Assembly: GCA_021799485.1 (NCBI GenBank) | Contig: JAJZAK010000015.1 | Location: 1-48,411 of the forward strand | Source of the DNA: a bacterium | Lineage (GTDB): Bacteria; Elusimicrobiota; Elusimicrobia; UBA1565; UBA9628 | Direction: 5' to 3' | DNA length: 48,411 bases | Shown here: one piece after another, positions 7,619 through 15,084 of the stretch | How the letters are laid out: the number at the start of each line of letters is the position of its first letter | Position numbering within the stretch: the first letter of the stretch is position 1 | Notes under the pieces: model-generated | The model's database searches: none | Told to the model about the DNA's origin: nothing | What the model saw: only the letters and a program-made list of their open reading frames with translations | Made by a program: the position numbers and the translations under genes

Positions 7619-8916
7619 AGGCTAGACGCGAGGGCCGCCGCGGGCTTGGGGCGCGCGTTGAGCTTGGAGACCCAGCGCGCGAACGCCATCCAGCGGCTGC
7701 CCTTGGCCCAGGCGAGGTCGGCGTAGTCGGGATTGAATTCGGATGACGGCAGGTAGATCGCGAGACCCTTGGCGTGGGACATGCCCGAGCCCGCGGTATC
7801 GCTGGCGACGATGAGCTTGTCCGATAGAAACTGCATCACCTGCCGGGCCTGGGACTTGACGTCGGCGGAGCGGGCGCGCTCGGAGATCAGTCGCGCGAAG
7901 TCGTAGAGGTCGACGTTGTCCCGGATGTAGAACTTCTGGACGTCGGAGAGGACGGAGACAACCGCCTCCTTCTCATTGCCATTCATGATGGCGGCGGTCC
8001 AGCCATCGAGCAGGGACGCCAGATCTTTCAAGTCCGCGGCGCGCACGGCCGATTGCGTCGCCTCCCCGGAGCCTCCTTGGTAATGGGCGACGTATGATTG
8101 CACGGCGATCTTGCCCAGGGACTCGGCGGTCATTCCGGGATTCTCAACCAGGGGGCCGAGCAGCGTGTTGTAGGTGTAGCCGTCGCCGGGCTCGGTCTCC
8201 TCGGAGCCGACGATCGTGCTCGCGTGGTCCATGATCTCATAGTCGACCTCGGCCATTTGCATGAGGCAGGCGTCGCTCGCGTAGACGTCCACCCCGCCGA
8301 TCGCGGCCAAGGCTTGGCCCAGTTCTTCGGTCGTGATGTGATGGCCGGTTTCGTCGTCGTAGGAAATCCCTCGGATCGTCACGTCGGGACGGCCGTGCTG
8401 GGTCCAGCCGCTGCCGTGGTTCCAGACGATGAGCATCGTATGCTTGGCCGGGAACTTCGTTTCCGCCCACTTCGCGAAATCGACCAGATTATGCCAGTCG
8501 CCCATATCGCGGTTGGCGATGGATTGGAGGACGGGGGAGGTGATCTTATCGGGGTTCGAGGATTTCTTGACGAGGAATCGTCTGGCGCCGTGCCAGCCGC
8601 CCTGGACGTCCGAGTCGCTGATGAGGCCGAACTCGACGACGATGTTGACGTTGGGGGTCGAGCCTACCTTCTCCATCTGCTTGAAGTTCGTGTAGCCGTA
8701 GGGAGCGAGGTTGTTTTTCCCGTTTAAAAAGACCATGACGGTCCAATCCGCGGGCTCTCCGTCATGGCGGCGGAGGGTGGATGGCGCGGCGGCATCCACT
8801 TGGCGCAGGACCTGGGAAAAGTCCAAACCCTGGTCGAAATTGATGGCGTCCGAGGCCCCGGCGGCAGGCCCGAACAGGGCGGCGATTCCAAAGACGGCAA
8901 GCAGCTTGCGAATCAT
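7615..8916 (-). CDS. Secreted clostripain-like peptidase (family C11)
   Basis: A 433-residue protein with a signal peptide (basic MIRK, hydrophobic core, cleavage near AAGAS). The peptidase C11 catalytic pair is visible: His in VWNHGSGW and Cys in ASDACLM, about 80 residues apart, as in clan CD cysteine proteases related to caspases. The ATG has an excellent AAGGAGG Shine-Dalgarno. The family usually cleaves after Arg/Lys in secreted or periplasmic proteins, and several members self-process. The mature N-terminal stretch resembles that of the secreted protein at 9961-11208, suggesting a shared pro-region. It is followed by, and overlaps, the PBP gene. Substrate unknown. Confidence 0.87.
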   Translation of the reverse strand: MIRKLLAVFGIAALFGPAAGASDAINFDQGLDFSQVLRQVDAAAPSTLRRHDGEPADWTVMVFLNGKNNLAPYGYTNFKQMEKVGSTPNVNIVVEFGLISDSDVQGGWHGARRFLVKKSSNPDKITSPVLQSIANRDMGDWHNLVDFAKWAETKFPAKHTMLIVWNHGSGWTQHGRPDVTIRGISYDDETGHHITTEELGQALAAIGGVDVYASDACLMQMAEVDYEIMDHASTIVGSEETEPGDGYTYNTLLGPLVENPGMTAESLGKIAVQSYVAHYQGGSGEATQSAVRAADLKDLASLLDGWTAAIMNGNEKEAVVSVLSDVQKFYIRDNVDLYDFARLISERARSADVKSQARQVMQFLSDKLIVASDTAGSGMSHAKGLAIYLPSSEFNPDYADLAWAKGSRWMAFARWVSKLNARPKPAAALASSL

Positions 8917-9069
8917 GAGACGTCCTCCTTGGGTTATGCTAAAAACTCGATTGAAGCCTGACGACGCGACAACTTAGCCTATTTGGAGGCCGCAAGGCAA
9001 GGGGGTAAGGCGGAGCTGCTTTATACTTATCATACGGTTGAGGGACCGATTTTGTTCCCGGGCGTAAAC

Positions 9070-9125
9070 CGGTGACACCATACCTATTTCCAGCTCCCCT
9101 GTGGAGAAATCAGTATGCTGTCACC
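9070..9125. repeat. Palindromic REP/MITE-like element, copy 1
   Basis: The left arm is GGTGACACCATACC plus TATTTC (to 9090) and the right arm is GAAATCAGTATG plus CTGTCACC (9106-9125). The arms pair with about three mismatches around a 15-nt loop beginning CAG. A second copy lies at 31433-31489 with an identical left arm and the same loop length. Such intergenic hairpins are often mobilised by REP-associated tyrosine (IS200-like) transposases. No such transposase is in the window. Confidence 0.75.
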
Positions 9126-9164
9126 AATTATTCCACGCTTCGCCAGATTCGAAGGCGTCGCCGT

Positions 9165-9211
9165 AACGGGTCAAAACTCAAATATGACGGGTTTTAACGG
9201 GTCTGACGGGT
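9165..9211 (+). repeat. Short ACGGGT motif repeats
   Basis: The hexamer ACGGGT occurs four times, near 9166, 9187, 9197 and 9206, with a related ACGGAT just after. The spacing is irregular (10-20 nt), so this is not a neat tandem array. It lies between two inverted-repeat elements. Confidence 0.4.
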
Positions 9212-9246
9212 CGTGACGGATCGAGGGATCAGCGGCCCGTGTACAA

Positions 9247-9416
9247 GGGGTCAGGTCTTCACTTTTCACACGGCGCGAAGCCTTGAGATCTTTTCTGTGA
9301 GAAAGCCGACGAGTCTTTCCCCCAGCGGCCGGGCGTAGATGTTCTCCCCTCGCCCAGTCCCTGCGAGGCGTCGGCCGAGCCGGAACCGGACGCGTGAATT
9401 GTGAAGGCCTGACCCC
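9247..9416. mobile_element. 170-bp inverted-repeat element remnant
   Basis: The left arm (9247-9269) begins GGGGTCAGGTCTTCAC. The right arm (9394-9416) is its imperfect reverse complement ending GAAGGCCTGACCCC, with about 3 mismatches in 23 nt. On the minus strand the interior contains an open stretch reading like RPLGERLVGFLTEKI, possibly the tail of a lost transposase, but no intact ORF. It looks like a decayed small transposon or a non-autonomous derivative. The family cannot be named from sequence alone. Confidence 0.5.
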
Positions 9417-9425
9417 GAGGCTCCC

Positions 9426-9454
9426 GACTTTCAGGGCTTCGCTGAGGATTTGGG
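9426..9454 (+). repeat. 29-nt dispersed repeat (element end), copy on plus strand
   Basis: It starts GACTTTCAGGGCTT and ends CTGAGGATTTGGG. It matches the minus-strand copy at 48215-48243 at 27 of 29 positions, and a degenerate copy at 107-127. At 48 kb the repeat contains the stop codon of an ORF, so it probably marks the 3' end of a mobile element whose body is missing here. Confidence 0.6.
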
Positions 9455-9462
9455 GGGTGGAG

Positions 9463-9960
9463 CTAATTTCTGCGGCGGCGGGCGACGACCCAGATCGCGT
9501 ATCCGGCCGCGAGGAAAGAATAGTTGAGAACCATGAACCAGGGCTGGCCCCAACGAATGCCGTTGACGTAGGGCGTCGGAAGCGGCCAGAGGAAGGGCGT
9601 TGGAAAGAATCGGCGCGTATGGGTCGGGATGTCGCAGAGGATGTGGAGAAGCCACGCCCGGTAAGTCCTAGGCGGCTTTTTCCGGATCGCCCAGGCGATG
9701 GCGAAAACGGCCGTCCAGACGAGCGCGCTGTGGGTAACGTCGTAGGCGTGATGGACGTAGGCTGGAATGAGCGAGGGATCGGGCGGCTCGCCAGGGTGGC
9801 CGGGAAATCGGGGGAATCCTTTCACGGCCCAGGCGAGGAAAAAGGGCCCGAAGGATAGGAGATCCGGCAGGACGCCGAAGCTGAAGGAGAGCGCGTAATC
9901 CTTGCGCGAGCCCCGGCCGAAGACGAGGCCGCCCCAGAGGCCGTGGGACAGCGTGTCCAC
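9463..9960 (-). CDS. YdjM/DUF457-like inner-membrane putative metal-dependent hydrolase
   Basis: A 165-residue polytopic membrane protein. The N-terminal MDTLSHGLWGG and the internal HILCDIPTH match the His/Asp motif pairs of the YdjM-like membrane hydrolase family. About four hydrophobic segments are visible (near 27-47, 78-92, 100-112 and 140-158), and the C-terminus is Arg-rich. The GTG start at 9960 directly abuts the TAA of the upstream caspase-like gene, with no gap, so the two are co-translated. The biochemical activity of this family is not well established, and a link to its secreted neighbour is only positional. Confidence 0.7.
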   Translation of the reverse strand: MDTLSHGLWGGLVFGRGSRKDYALSFSFGVLPDLLSFGPFFLAWAVKGFPRFPGHPGEPPDPSLIPAYVHHAYDVTHSALVWTAVFAIAWAIRKKPPRTYRAWLLHILCDIPTHTRRFFPTPFLWPLPTPYVNGIRWGQPWFMVLNYSFLAAGYAIWVVARRRRN

Positions 9961-11208
9961 TTAGTCGACGCGCTGAGTGTAGCAGCGCGTTCCCGGGATG
10001 CGGATGAGGCCCGCGGGCGCGGAGGGGACGCTGAGTGTCATGACCGCGCCTGGAGGCGGCTTGATCTGCGATAAGGAGATTGAGAGTCCCTCGATGGCTC
10101 CGGGAGTAAGCTTGAAGCCTCGCTGAGCTCCCTCGACATCGACGGCGAGGCTTTCCTCGGCCGTTCCCGCTTGGGGGGCCGAGCCCTTCACGCCCGACAT
10201 GAACTGTTGGCCGCCAAGAAGCGTCGTCGTCCACTGGCCGTCTGATTTCATGGCGACGCGGATCGTCCCCTTTTGCATGATCTCGCGATCCTTGCGGTCA
10301 ACGGGATAGACGCGGTTGTCCCGGGCCAATTGCTGGTCGTTTTGATAGTCCCAGAAGCCCATCCCCTCGGGCATCGACCAGTCGCCAAGGCCGAAATCAA
10401 CCGAGGCCTGGAGGCTTCCCTTGTCTCCTTGGAGGAGCAGACTCGCGACGGCCGCGGCGAACTGGCGCCCCGCCTCGCCCAGACCCACGACGCAGGATTG
10501 AAAATGGATTACGGCGTCGTCGTCGAAGACCCCGCGGATCGCGGGCACGCGGGCGACGATCTCCTTCCAGTCGTCGGCGCCGGTCGTGCAGGCGTAATGG
10601 CCGGGAGCGTCGGACATGCGGCGGATCGACATGATCTCTTCTTTGCTCACGGCCGAGTAATACTGCGCGTAGTTGGATTCCTCGGGTCCCGAGGCGCTCC
10701 GGCGCCAGTCGGAGCATTCGGCGCTGCGCTCCTGCGCCATATCCTTGGGATACCACATCCCGCCCGGAAGGCCGTGGCCGTGTATGTTGAGGACCGAGAC
10801 CTTGGCGCCGCGCTTCGCCGAGAGCGCGGCGATCGCGCGCAGGAGTTCCTCCAGGTTCGAGAACTGGATGGTGGTGAAGCCGCCCTCGTCATCGAAGACG
10901 AGGGGCGTCTGAAGCGTTCCTTCGGGGCTGATATGCCCCTTCCAGACGCTGTTCGCCGGATATGGATGAAGCTTGTTGTCGTAGCGGTGAAATTTGCCGA
11001 CCCCGATCTCCGTCGCGTCGATCATGAGCGTCGAGGCGGCTCTCGAATGGTAGCGCCGTTGAAGGGGCGCCAAGGGGGCGGTCGCTTGGGGGATGACGGC
11101 GCGGACTTGGCTCATGACGTCGGCTCCGGCGTCCCAATGGATCGGAGGAGCGGCGAGCGCTGCGGTCGCCGAGGCCGAAACAAAGACTGCGGCTAAAAAT
11201 CGTTTCAT
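9961..11208 (-). CDS. Secreted caspase-like (clan CD type) protein, unassigned family
   Basis: A 415-residue protein with a clear signal peptide (MKRF, Ala-rich core, cleavage near ALAAP). A His in LNIHGHGLPGG and a Cys in FQSCVVGLGEAG, about 100 residues apart and each after a hydrophobic strand, form the His/Cys dyad pattern of caspase-like peptidases. The segment after the signal (I-x-W-D-x-G-x-D, then QVRA and a Pro/Ala stretch ending in RR) parallels the mature N-terminus of the C11 peptidase at 7615-8916. A basic site there could be a processing point. Expression likely starts at the TATACT box 7 nt upstream. I do not recognise the family; protease activity is inference. Confidence 0.62.
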   Translation of the reverse strand: MKRFLAAVFVSASATAALAAPPIHWDAGADVMSQVRAVIPQATAPLAPLQRRYHSRAASTLMIDATEIGVGKFHRYDNKLHPYPANSVWKGHISPEGTLQTPLVFDDEGGFTTIQFSNLEELLRAIAALSAKRGAKVSVLNIHGHGLPGGMWYPKDMAQERSAECSDWRRSASGPEESNYAQYYSAVSKEEIMSIRRMSDAPGHYACTTGADDWKEIVARVPAIRGVFDDDAVIHFQSCVVGLGEAGRQFAAAVASLLLQGDKGSLQASVDFGLGDWSMPEGMGFWDYQNDQQLARDNRVYPVDRKDREIMQKGTIRVAMKSDGQWTTTLLGGQQFMSGVKGSAPQAGTAEESLAVDVEGAQRGFKLTPGAIEGLSISLSQIKPPPGAVMTLSVPSAPAGLIRIPGTRCYTQRVD

Positions 11209-11215
11209 TGCGGCC

Positions 11216-11245
11216 AGTATAGCCTGGCTTCGGCGCGACCGTCAT
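11216..11245 (-). promoter_or_regulatory. Promoter of the caspase-like gene, leaderless type
   Basis: Minus strand ATGACG (11240-11245), an 18-nt spacer and TATACT (11216-11221). The ATG at 11208 begins 7 nt after the -10 box, with no room for a Shine-Dalgarno. Confidence 0.6.
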
Positions 11246-11289
11246 GAGGCTTACGGCCACGCCGCCTGGGGCCTGAAGGGCCTAGGATG

Positions 11290-12132
11290 CTAGGCCAAGT
11301 GTTGGACGAAGAACTGCAGAGTCCGGGCGAAGGCGAGACGGGCGGACGAGACGTTGTATGAGGGGCGATTATCGTTGAAGAAAGCGTGATGGGTTTTGGG
11401 GTAAATATGGTGTTCGAAGCTCTTTCCTTTGGCTTTGAGCTTCTCGGCTAGCGCGGGGATGCCGGGGGTGATGCGGGGATCGTTCTCGGCGTAGTGGCCG
11501 AGGATCGGGCAGGCGATGGCGTCCAAGTCCTCGTCCGCCATCGGATTGCCGTAAAAAACGACCGCGGCGGCGAGTTCGCGGCATTTCGTGGCGAGGGCTC
11601 CGGAGAGCGTTCCCCCAAGGCAGAACCCTACGGTCCCCAGCTTTTGACCGCGAACAGCTTCGTGCTCTTTATAAAGGAAGGAGATCAGTTCCCGGAGCGG
11701 GTCCATGAATTGGGGAAAATCGTGCCGGGGAGAGCTCATGATGGGAGCGAAGAGAGCGTCGAACGTTTCTTGCAAATGGTCGGCTCGGTTTCCGCCCTTC
11801 TCCTGCATGGCCTTGGCGCGCTTTTCCGCATCGAAATAGACGGAGACGGGGAGCGCGTTCATGAATTCCTGGAGTTCCTTGACGCGGGAACGCTCAAGGG
11901 CGGCGGGGCGCCGGCCATGGCGGGCATAGAGGTCCGGGGTGAAAGCGGCGTAACCCGCCTCGGCGAAGCGGCGCGTGACGTCTTCGATGTGGTCATCCGC
12001 GCCCCAAATCTCCTGGATGACGATGACGCCGGGGAGCGGCAGTCGGGCGAGGCGAGGCCTGGCGGCGTAAACCGAGAAAATCCCGCCGGGGCCGTAGTTG
12101 ACGACTTCGGTGAGGAGGCTCATGGCGGTCAT
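11290..12132 (-). CDS. Dienelactone hydrolase family alpha/beta hydrolase
   Basis: A 280-residue cytosolic protein. The nucleophile elbow is GFCLGG with Cys, as in carboxymethylenebutenolidase. The acidic residue lies in ENDPRITPG and the His in THHAFFND. An early VIVIQEIWG strand is typical of the family. An insertion of about 60 residues between strands (around 85-150) makes it longer than the usual 230-240. The ATG is one nucleotide after the stop of the outer-membrane barrel gene, so it is the last gene of that unit. The natural substrate cannot be inferred; many members hydrolyse small esters or lactones. Confidence 0.85.
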   Translation of the reverse strand: MTAMSLLTEVVNYGPGGIFSVYAARPRLARLPLPGVIVIQEIWGADDHIEDVTRRFAEAGYAAFTPDLYARHGRRPAALERSRVKELQEFMNALPVSVYFDAEKRAKAMQEKGGNRADHLQETFDALFAPIMSSPRHDFPQFMDPLRELISFLYKEHEAVRGQKLGTVGFCLGGTLSGALATKCRELAAAVVFYGNPMADEDLDAIACPILGHYAENDPRITPGIPALAEKLKAKGKSFEHHIYPKTHHAFFNDNRPSYNVSSARLAFARTLQFFVQHLA

Positions 12133-12133
12133 T

Positions 12134-13447
12134 TTAGAAAGGATAGTTGATGCCCGTAAAGACGGCGGGTCCTTCCTGGCCGATGCCGATGTCGACGGTG
12201 CCCACGACCTGGGGCTTGACGACGGCGCGGATGGCGGCCCCCACGACGGGACGCAAGTATTTGTAAGTGGCGTCCGGGAGGTCTTCGAAGACCGTGCCGA
12301 CTCCGGCGAAGGGCGCGAATTGGAAGATAGTGGTGACTCCGGCTAGTTTGCGGGCATAGAAGTTGATGCGATCTTCGATATTCAGGGCGAACATGCCGTT
12401 GTCCGTGTAGCGGCCGAGACCATAAGCGCGCGAGCTGTATTCGCCGCCGAGATTCGGCAGAAGCCATAGGGGCGCCGTCCCGCGCACTTCCTGGAATTGC
12501 AGTTGGCCGGCCCAGGTTTGCTTGGAGGGATGGGAGGGGGTCGCGAGAGGAAATAGGTAGCGTCCGTCGAAACCGTAGCGCTGGAAGCTGTAGGAGCTCA
12601 GAACGCCGTGGGCCGATTCATCCGCGTAGATATTCAAGTAGGCGCCGCGGGCCGGGGTCACGGGATTGTCGCGGGTGTCGTAGTAGAGCGAGCCTCCGAA
12701 CTCGTCCGCCTGCTTCGGATAGACGGACGCGTAGCCCGGGAGCACGGTGCCGATGTCGACGAGGCCCGGGACCGGAAAGTCCGAAAGGCGGGAGCTGGAG
12801 TAATTGTTGTAAAGCTGTATTTTCCAGTCGCCGTGCGGCGGCAGCGGGTATCCGCCGAGAACTTGAAGGGAGGTCTGGTGGAGGGCGTAGTTGGCTTGGT
12901 TTGAATCGGGGGAATCGGGGCCGAAGCCCCAGAAGTGTTGGGAAGCGTTCACGACATCCTCGACGCTCGCGAGGAAGTTAATGTCCTTGCCGAGGAAATT
13001 GTACGACTGATAGGAGAAACGCGCGTCGTGCTCGATCTGCGTCGTGAGAGAGCCTTCCACGTTGTACTGCGATTCCTCGTCAGGATAGTAGTAGTATCGG
13101 TACGTTCCGACGAAGCCGTACGTGGCGTTGCCGGTGAAGGAGGGCGCGGTGATCGACTCGATTTCGTCGGAGCCGGGCTTTCGCTTGACCCATATGGGCA
13201 TGATGCCGGCGGTCGTCCCGCGGTTGGGATCCTCGTCGATGACGGGGACGTTCACGAACATGCCGCTGTGGATCGGGTGGATCATCCAGCGCACGATCCA
13301 GGGGGTCGCCTCCGACGGCGGTTGCTCGGCGCCGGGCGGCACGGCTCGCGGCGGGGAGGAAGCCTCCGGGACCAATGATTCGGGAAGATTTTGCGGGGTT
13401 TCTTGGGCCACGGCGGCGCCGGTCAGAAACGACAGGAATAAAAACAT
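12134..13447 (-). CDS. Omp85/surface-antigen-like outer-membrane barrel (internal start)
   Basis: This is the 437-residue 3' part of the queG ORF, annotated as a likely separate product. ATG 13447 has GGGGAG 8 nt upstream and begins a typical signal peptide (MFLFLSFLTGAAVAQ). The mature part has alternating aromatic strands. It shows the D15/Omp85 features YYDTRDNPVTPARGAYL, an LGGEYSSRAYGLGRY loop and a C-terminal aromatic (NYPF). There is no visible POTRA repeat, only a short Pro-rich N-terminal region. The family inserts or exports proteins at the outer membrane, or is a plain barrel of unknown cargo. The dienelactone hydrolase follows after one nucleotide. Confidence 0.75.
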   Translation of the reverse strand: MFLFLSFLTGAAVAQETPQNLPESLVPEASSPPRAVPPGAEQPPSEATPWIVRWMIHPIHSGMFVNVPVIDEDPNRGTTAGIMPIWVKRKPGSDEIESITAPSFTGNATYGFVGTYRYYYYPDEESQYNVEGSLTTQIEHDARFSYQSYNFLGKDINFLASVEDVVNASQHFWGFGPDSPDSNQANYALHQTSLQVLGGYPLPPHGDWKIQLYNNYSSSRLSDFPVPGLVDIGTVLPGYASVYPKQADEFGGSLYYDTRDNPVTPARGAYLNIYADESAHGVLSSYSFQRYGFDGRYLFPLATPSHPSKQTWAGQLQFQEVRGTAPLWLLPNLGGEYSSRAYGLGRYTDNGMFALNIEDRINFYARKLAGVTTIFQFAPFAGVGTVFEDLPDATYKYLRPVVGAAIRAVVKPQVVGTVDIGIGQEGPAVFTGINYPF

Positions 13448-14560
13448 CGAGAGCGCTCCCCGTCCGGACTTGTCCCGTCGAGGGAGGCTGGATGGGCGGG
13501 AGGAGGACGAATTTTTTTGTTTAAGATGTTGAAGGCTCCATCGAGCCTGCTCGGAGATGACGGGATCGGCATCCGCAATATGTTCCTGGAGCGTGGCGGC
13601 ATGCCGCCCGTCTCCCGAATTTCCCATGGCGAGAAGAGCGTTGCGCAGCAGCCCCCGGCGCTTGATTCTCGATGCCCCCGTCTTGGCGAAGCGATCCTTC
13701 CAGGAGATATCATCGGTCCGCGCAAGTTCCTCAAGCGGGATCTCCCGGGGCGCGGCCGTCGCGAAAAGCGCGCCCGGCCTCGAGAAGCGATTGAAAGGGC
13801 AGACTTCCTGGCAGATGTCGCATCCCGCGACCCAGGAGCCGACGCGCTCTCGGAGCGATTCCGGGACGCTGCCGCGGCTCTCGATCGTCAGATAGGAAAT
13901 GCAGCGGGAGGCGTTCAGGACGCGCTCCCGCGGAAAGGCCTTCGTCGGGCAGGCCTCGAGGCAGCGGTTGCAGTTTCCGCAGTGGTCCGAGAGGGGCTCG
14001 TCGGGGGGGAGTTCCCGGTCGAGGGAGATGCCCGCGAGGAAAAAGTAGGAGCCGTCCGAGGGAGAGATCAGCATGCTGTTCTTGCCGATCCACCCCAGTC
14101 CCGCGAGCCGCCCGTAGAACCGTTCAAGCACGGGGCTTGAGTCGACGAAGATGCGGCCGTCGATCTCCGGGCGCGACGTTCGAAGCCATGAGAGCAAGGA
14201 TTTCAGCCGCTTCTTGATCTCGCGATGATAGTCGGGAAGGAGGCTGTAGCGGGAGAAAATCCCCGCCGGTGGAGAGCGGCGGCTCGCGGGGTTTCCCGAG
14301 GCGTAGCGGAAGCCGAGGACGAGGACCGACCGGGCCTCGGGATGCCAGCGCCGGACGTCGGAACGCCGGGCGGGGTCCCGCGACATGTACGCCATCGATC
14401 CCTCGTAATTGCGGGAGAGCCAATCAGCCAGGGCGCGGGGCTCGGGAGCGTCGGGCGGAGGCTCGGCGGGGGCGATGCCGACCATGTCGGCGCCCAGTTC
14501 CAGGGCCTTGGCTTTGAGGGTTCGAGCGAGCCGCGAAGATTCGGTGTCAGGCGTTGACAC
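12134..14560 (-). CDS. queG: Epoxyqueuosine reductase QueG read in frame into an outer-membrane barrel
   Basis: One 808-codon ORF. Residues 1 to about 360 are QueG, which reduces epoxyqueuosine to queuosine in tRNA. It has the N-terminal cobalamin-binding domain, two 4Fe-4S clusters (CGNCNRCLEACP and CDICQEVCP) and HEAT-like C-terminal helices (LLRNALLAMGNSGD). After a polar tail, residues 372-808 are an outer-membrane barrel with its own signal peptide. A signal peptide inside a cytosolic enzyme makes a working fusion unlikely. An A7 run on the coding strand (13512-13518) lies at the junction; one A fewer would end QueG at 13423, overlapping the barrel start in a normal way. GTG start at 14560, 6 nt after greA; no clear Shine-Dalgarno. 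Confidence 0.85.
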   Translation of the reverse strand: MSTPDTESSRLARTLKAKALELGADMVGIAPAEPPPDAPEPRALADWLSRNYEGSMAYMSRDPARRSDVRRWHPEARSVLVLGFRYASGNPASRRSPPAGIFSRYSLLPDYHREIKKRLKSLLSWLRTSRPEIDGRIFVDSSPVLERFYGRLAGLGWIGKNSMLISPSDGSYFFLAGISLDRELPPDEPLSDHCGNCNRCLEACPTKAFPRERVLNASRCISYLTIESRGSVPESLRERVGSWVAGCDICQEVCPFNRFSRPGALFATAAPREIPLEELARTDDISWKDRFAKTGASRIKRRGLLRNALLAMGNSGDGRHAATLQEHIADADPVISEQARWSLQHLKQKNSSSSRPSSLPRRDKSGRGALSMFLFLSFLTGAAVAQETPQNLPESLVPEASSPPRAVPPGAEQPPSEATPWIVRWMIHPIHSGMFVNVPVIDEDPNRGTTAGIMPIWVKRKPGSDEIESITAPSFTGNATYGFVGTYRYYYYPDEESQYNVEGSLTTQIEHDARFSYQSYNFLGKDINFLASVEDVVNASQHFWGFGPDSPDSNQANYALHQTSLQVLGGYPLPPHGDWKIQLYNNYSSSRLSDFPVPGLVDIGTVLPGYASVYPKQADEFGGSLYYDTRDNPVTPARGAYLNIYADESAHGVLSSYSFQRYGFDGRYLFPLATPSHPSKQTWAGQLQFQEVRGTAPLWLLPNLGGEYSSRAYGLGRYTDNGMFALNIEDRINFYARKLAGVTTIFQFAPFAGVGTVFEDLPDATYKYLRPVVGAAIRAVVKPQVVGTVDIGIGQEGPAVFTGINYPF

Positions 14561-14566
14561 CGATTT

Positions 14567-15034
14567 CTATGCGGATTCGATCTTTGAGACGCGGAAGCTG
14601 CGGGTGCCGGCGGGAAGCTCGACGGTCACCTTCTCGCCGGCTTTTTTGCCCAGAAGGCCCTGGGCCAAGGGCGAGAAGACGGAAATCTTGGACGCGGCGG
14701 GATCCGCCTCCTCGGCGCCGACGAGGACGTAGGAACTCTCGCCGCCGTCGTCGTCCTTGAGAGTGACTTTGCAGCCGATCGCGACGGCGTCCTTGGGGCC
14801 CTTCGTCTCGTCGATGATCTTCGCCGTGCGCAGCTTTTCCTCCAGTTGGGCGATGCGGGTCATGACGAGGCCCAGCTTCTCCTTGGCGCTGTGGTACTCG
14901 GCGTTTTCCTTGAGGTCGCCCTTCTCGCGGGCTTCGGCGATGTCTTTGGAGAGCTGGCGTTTTTGTTCGAGGAGAGGCTCCATTCCCGCTCGCAGCTTCT
15001 CGAAGCCCGCCCGGGTGACGTAGGTTTCGGCCAT
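14567..15034 (-). CDS. greA: Transcription elongation factor GreA
   Basis: A 155-residue protein, normal for the family (about 158). It has an N-terminal coiled coil with the conserved acidic tip (REKGDLKENAEYHSAKE), which reaches into RNA polymerase to stimulate cleavage of backtracked transcripts, and a C-terminal FKBP-like domain (VGAEEADP, SVFSPLAQGLLGK). ATG 15034 is chosen because the reading starts the family's usual N-terminus (AETYVTRAGFEKL). The frame's upstream Met lies inside the promoter. It has its own promoter overlapping the end of birA and sits 6 nt before queG. Confidence 0.96.
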   Translation of the reverse strand: MAETYVTRAGFEKLRAGMEPLLEQKRQLSKDIAEAREKGDLKENAEYHSAKEKLGLVMTRIAQLEEKLRTAKIIDETKGPKDAVAIGCKVTLKDDDGGESSYVLVGAEEADPAASKISVFSPLAQGLLGKKAGEKVTVELPAGTRSFRVSKIESA

Positions 15035-15055
15035 GATCTGTTTTTGATGCTCTCT

Positions 15056-15084
15056 TTTATACAAATTTTCGATAAAAAGGCCAA
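15056..15084 (-). promoter_or_regulatory. Internal promoter of greA
   Basis: Minus strand TTGGCC (15079-15084), a 17-nt spacer and TATAAA (15056-15061), inside the 3' end of birA. The -10 box is 21 nt before the greA ATG, giving a leader of about 15 nt without an obvious Shine-Dalgarno. Confidence 0.6.

Larger units (their letters stand above)
8917..9462. other. Gene-poor stretch with repeats and element remnants
   Basis: No credible gene is seen here. From left to right it holds the upstream region of the C11 gene (AT-rich, with TATGAT- and TATAAA-like boxes on the minus strand near 9020-9035), a palindromic element (9070-9125), a run of ACGGGT motifs (9165-9211), an imperfect inverted-repeat pair (9247-9269 and 9394-9416) and a 29-nt dispersed repeat (9426-9454). 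The clustering suggests repeated insertion and decay of small mobile elements. A plus-strand ORF from 9394 to 9858 mostly shadows the gene at 9463-9960. Confidence 0.7.

Noticed and set aside
9394-9858. A plus-strand ORF starting in the inverted-repeat element
   Set aside because: It only crosses repeat debris and the antisense strand of the YdjM-like gene; no coding signature.
10273-11196. A 307-codon plus-strand ORF opposite the caspase-like gene
   Set aside because: No signal or domain, while the minus-strand gene has a signal peptide, a promoter and a His/Cys pattern.
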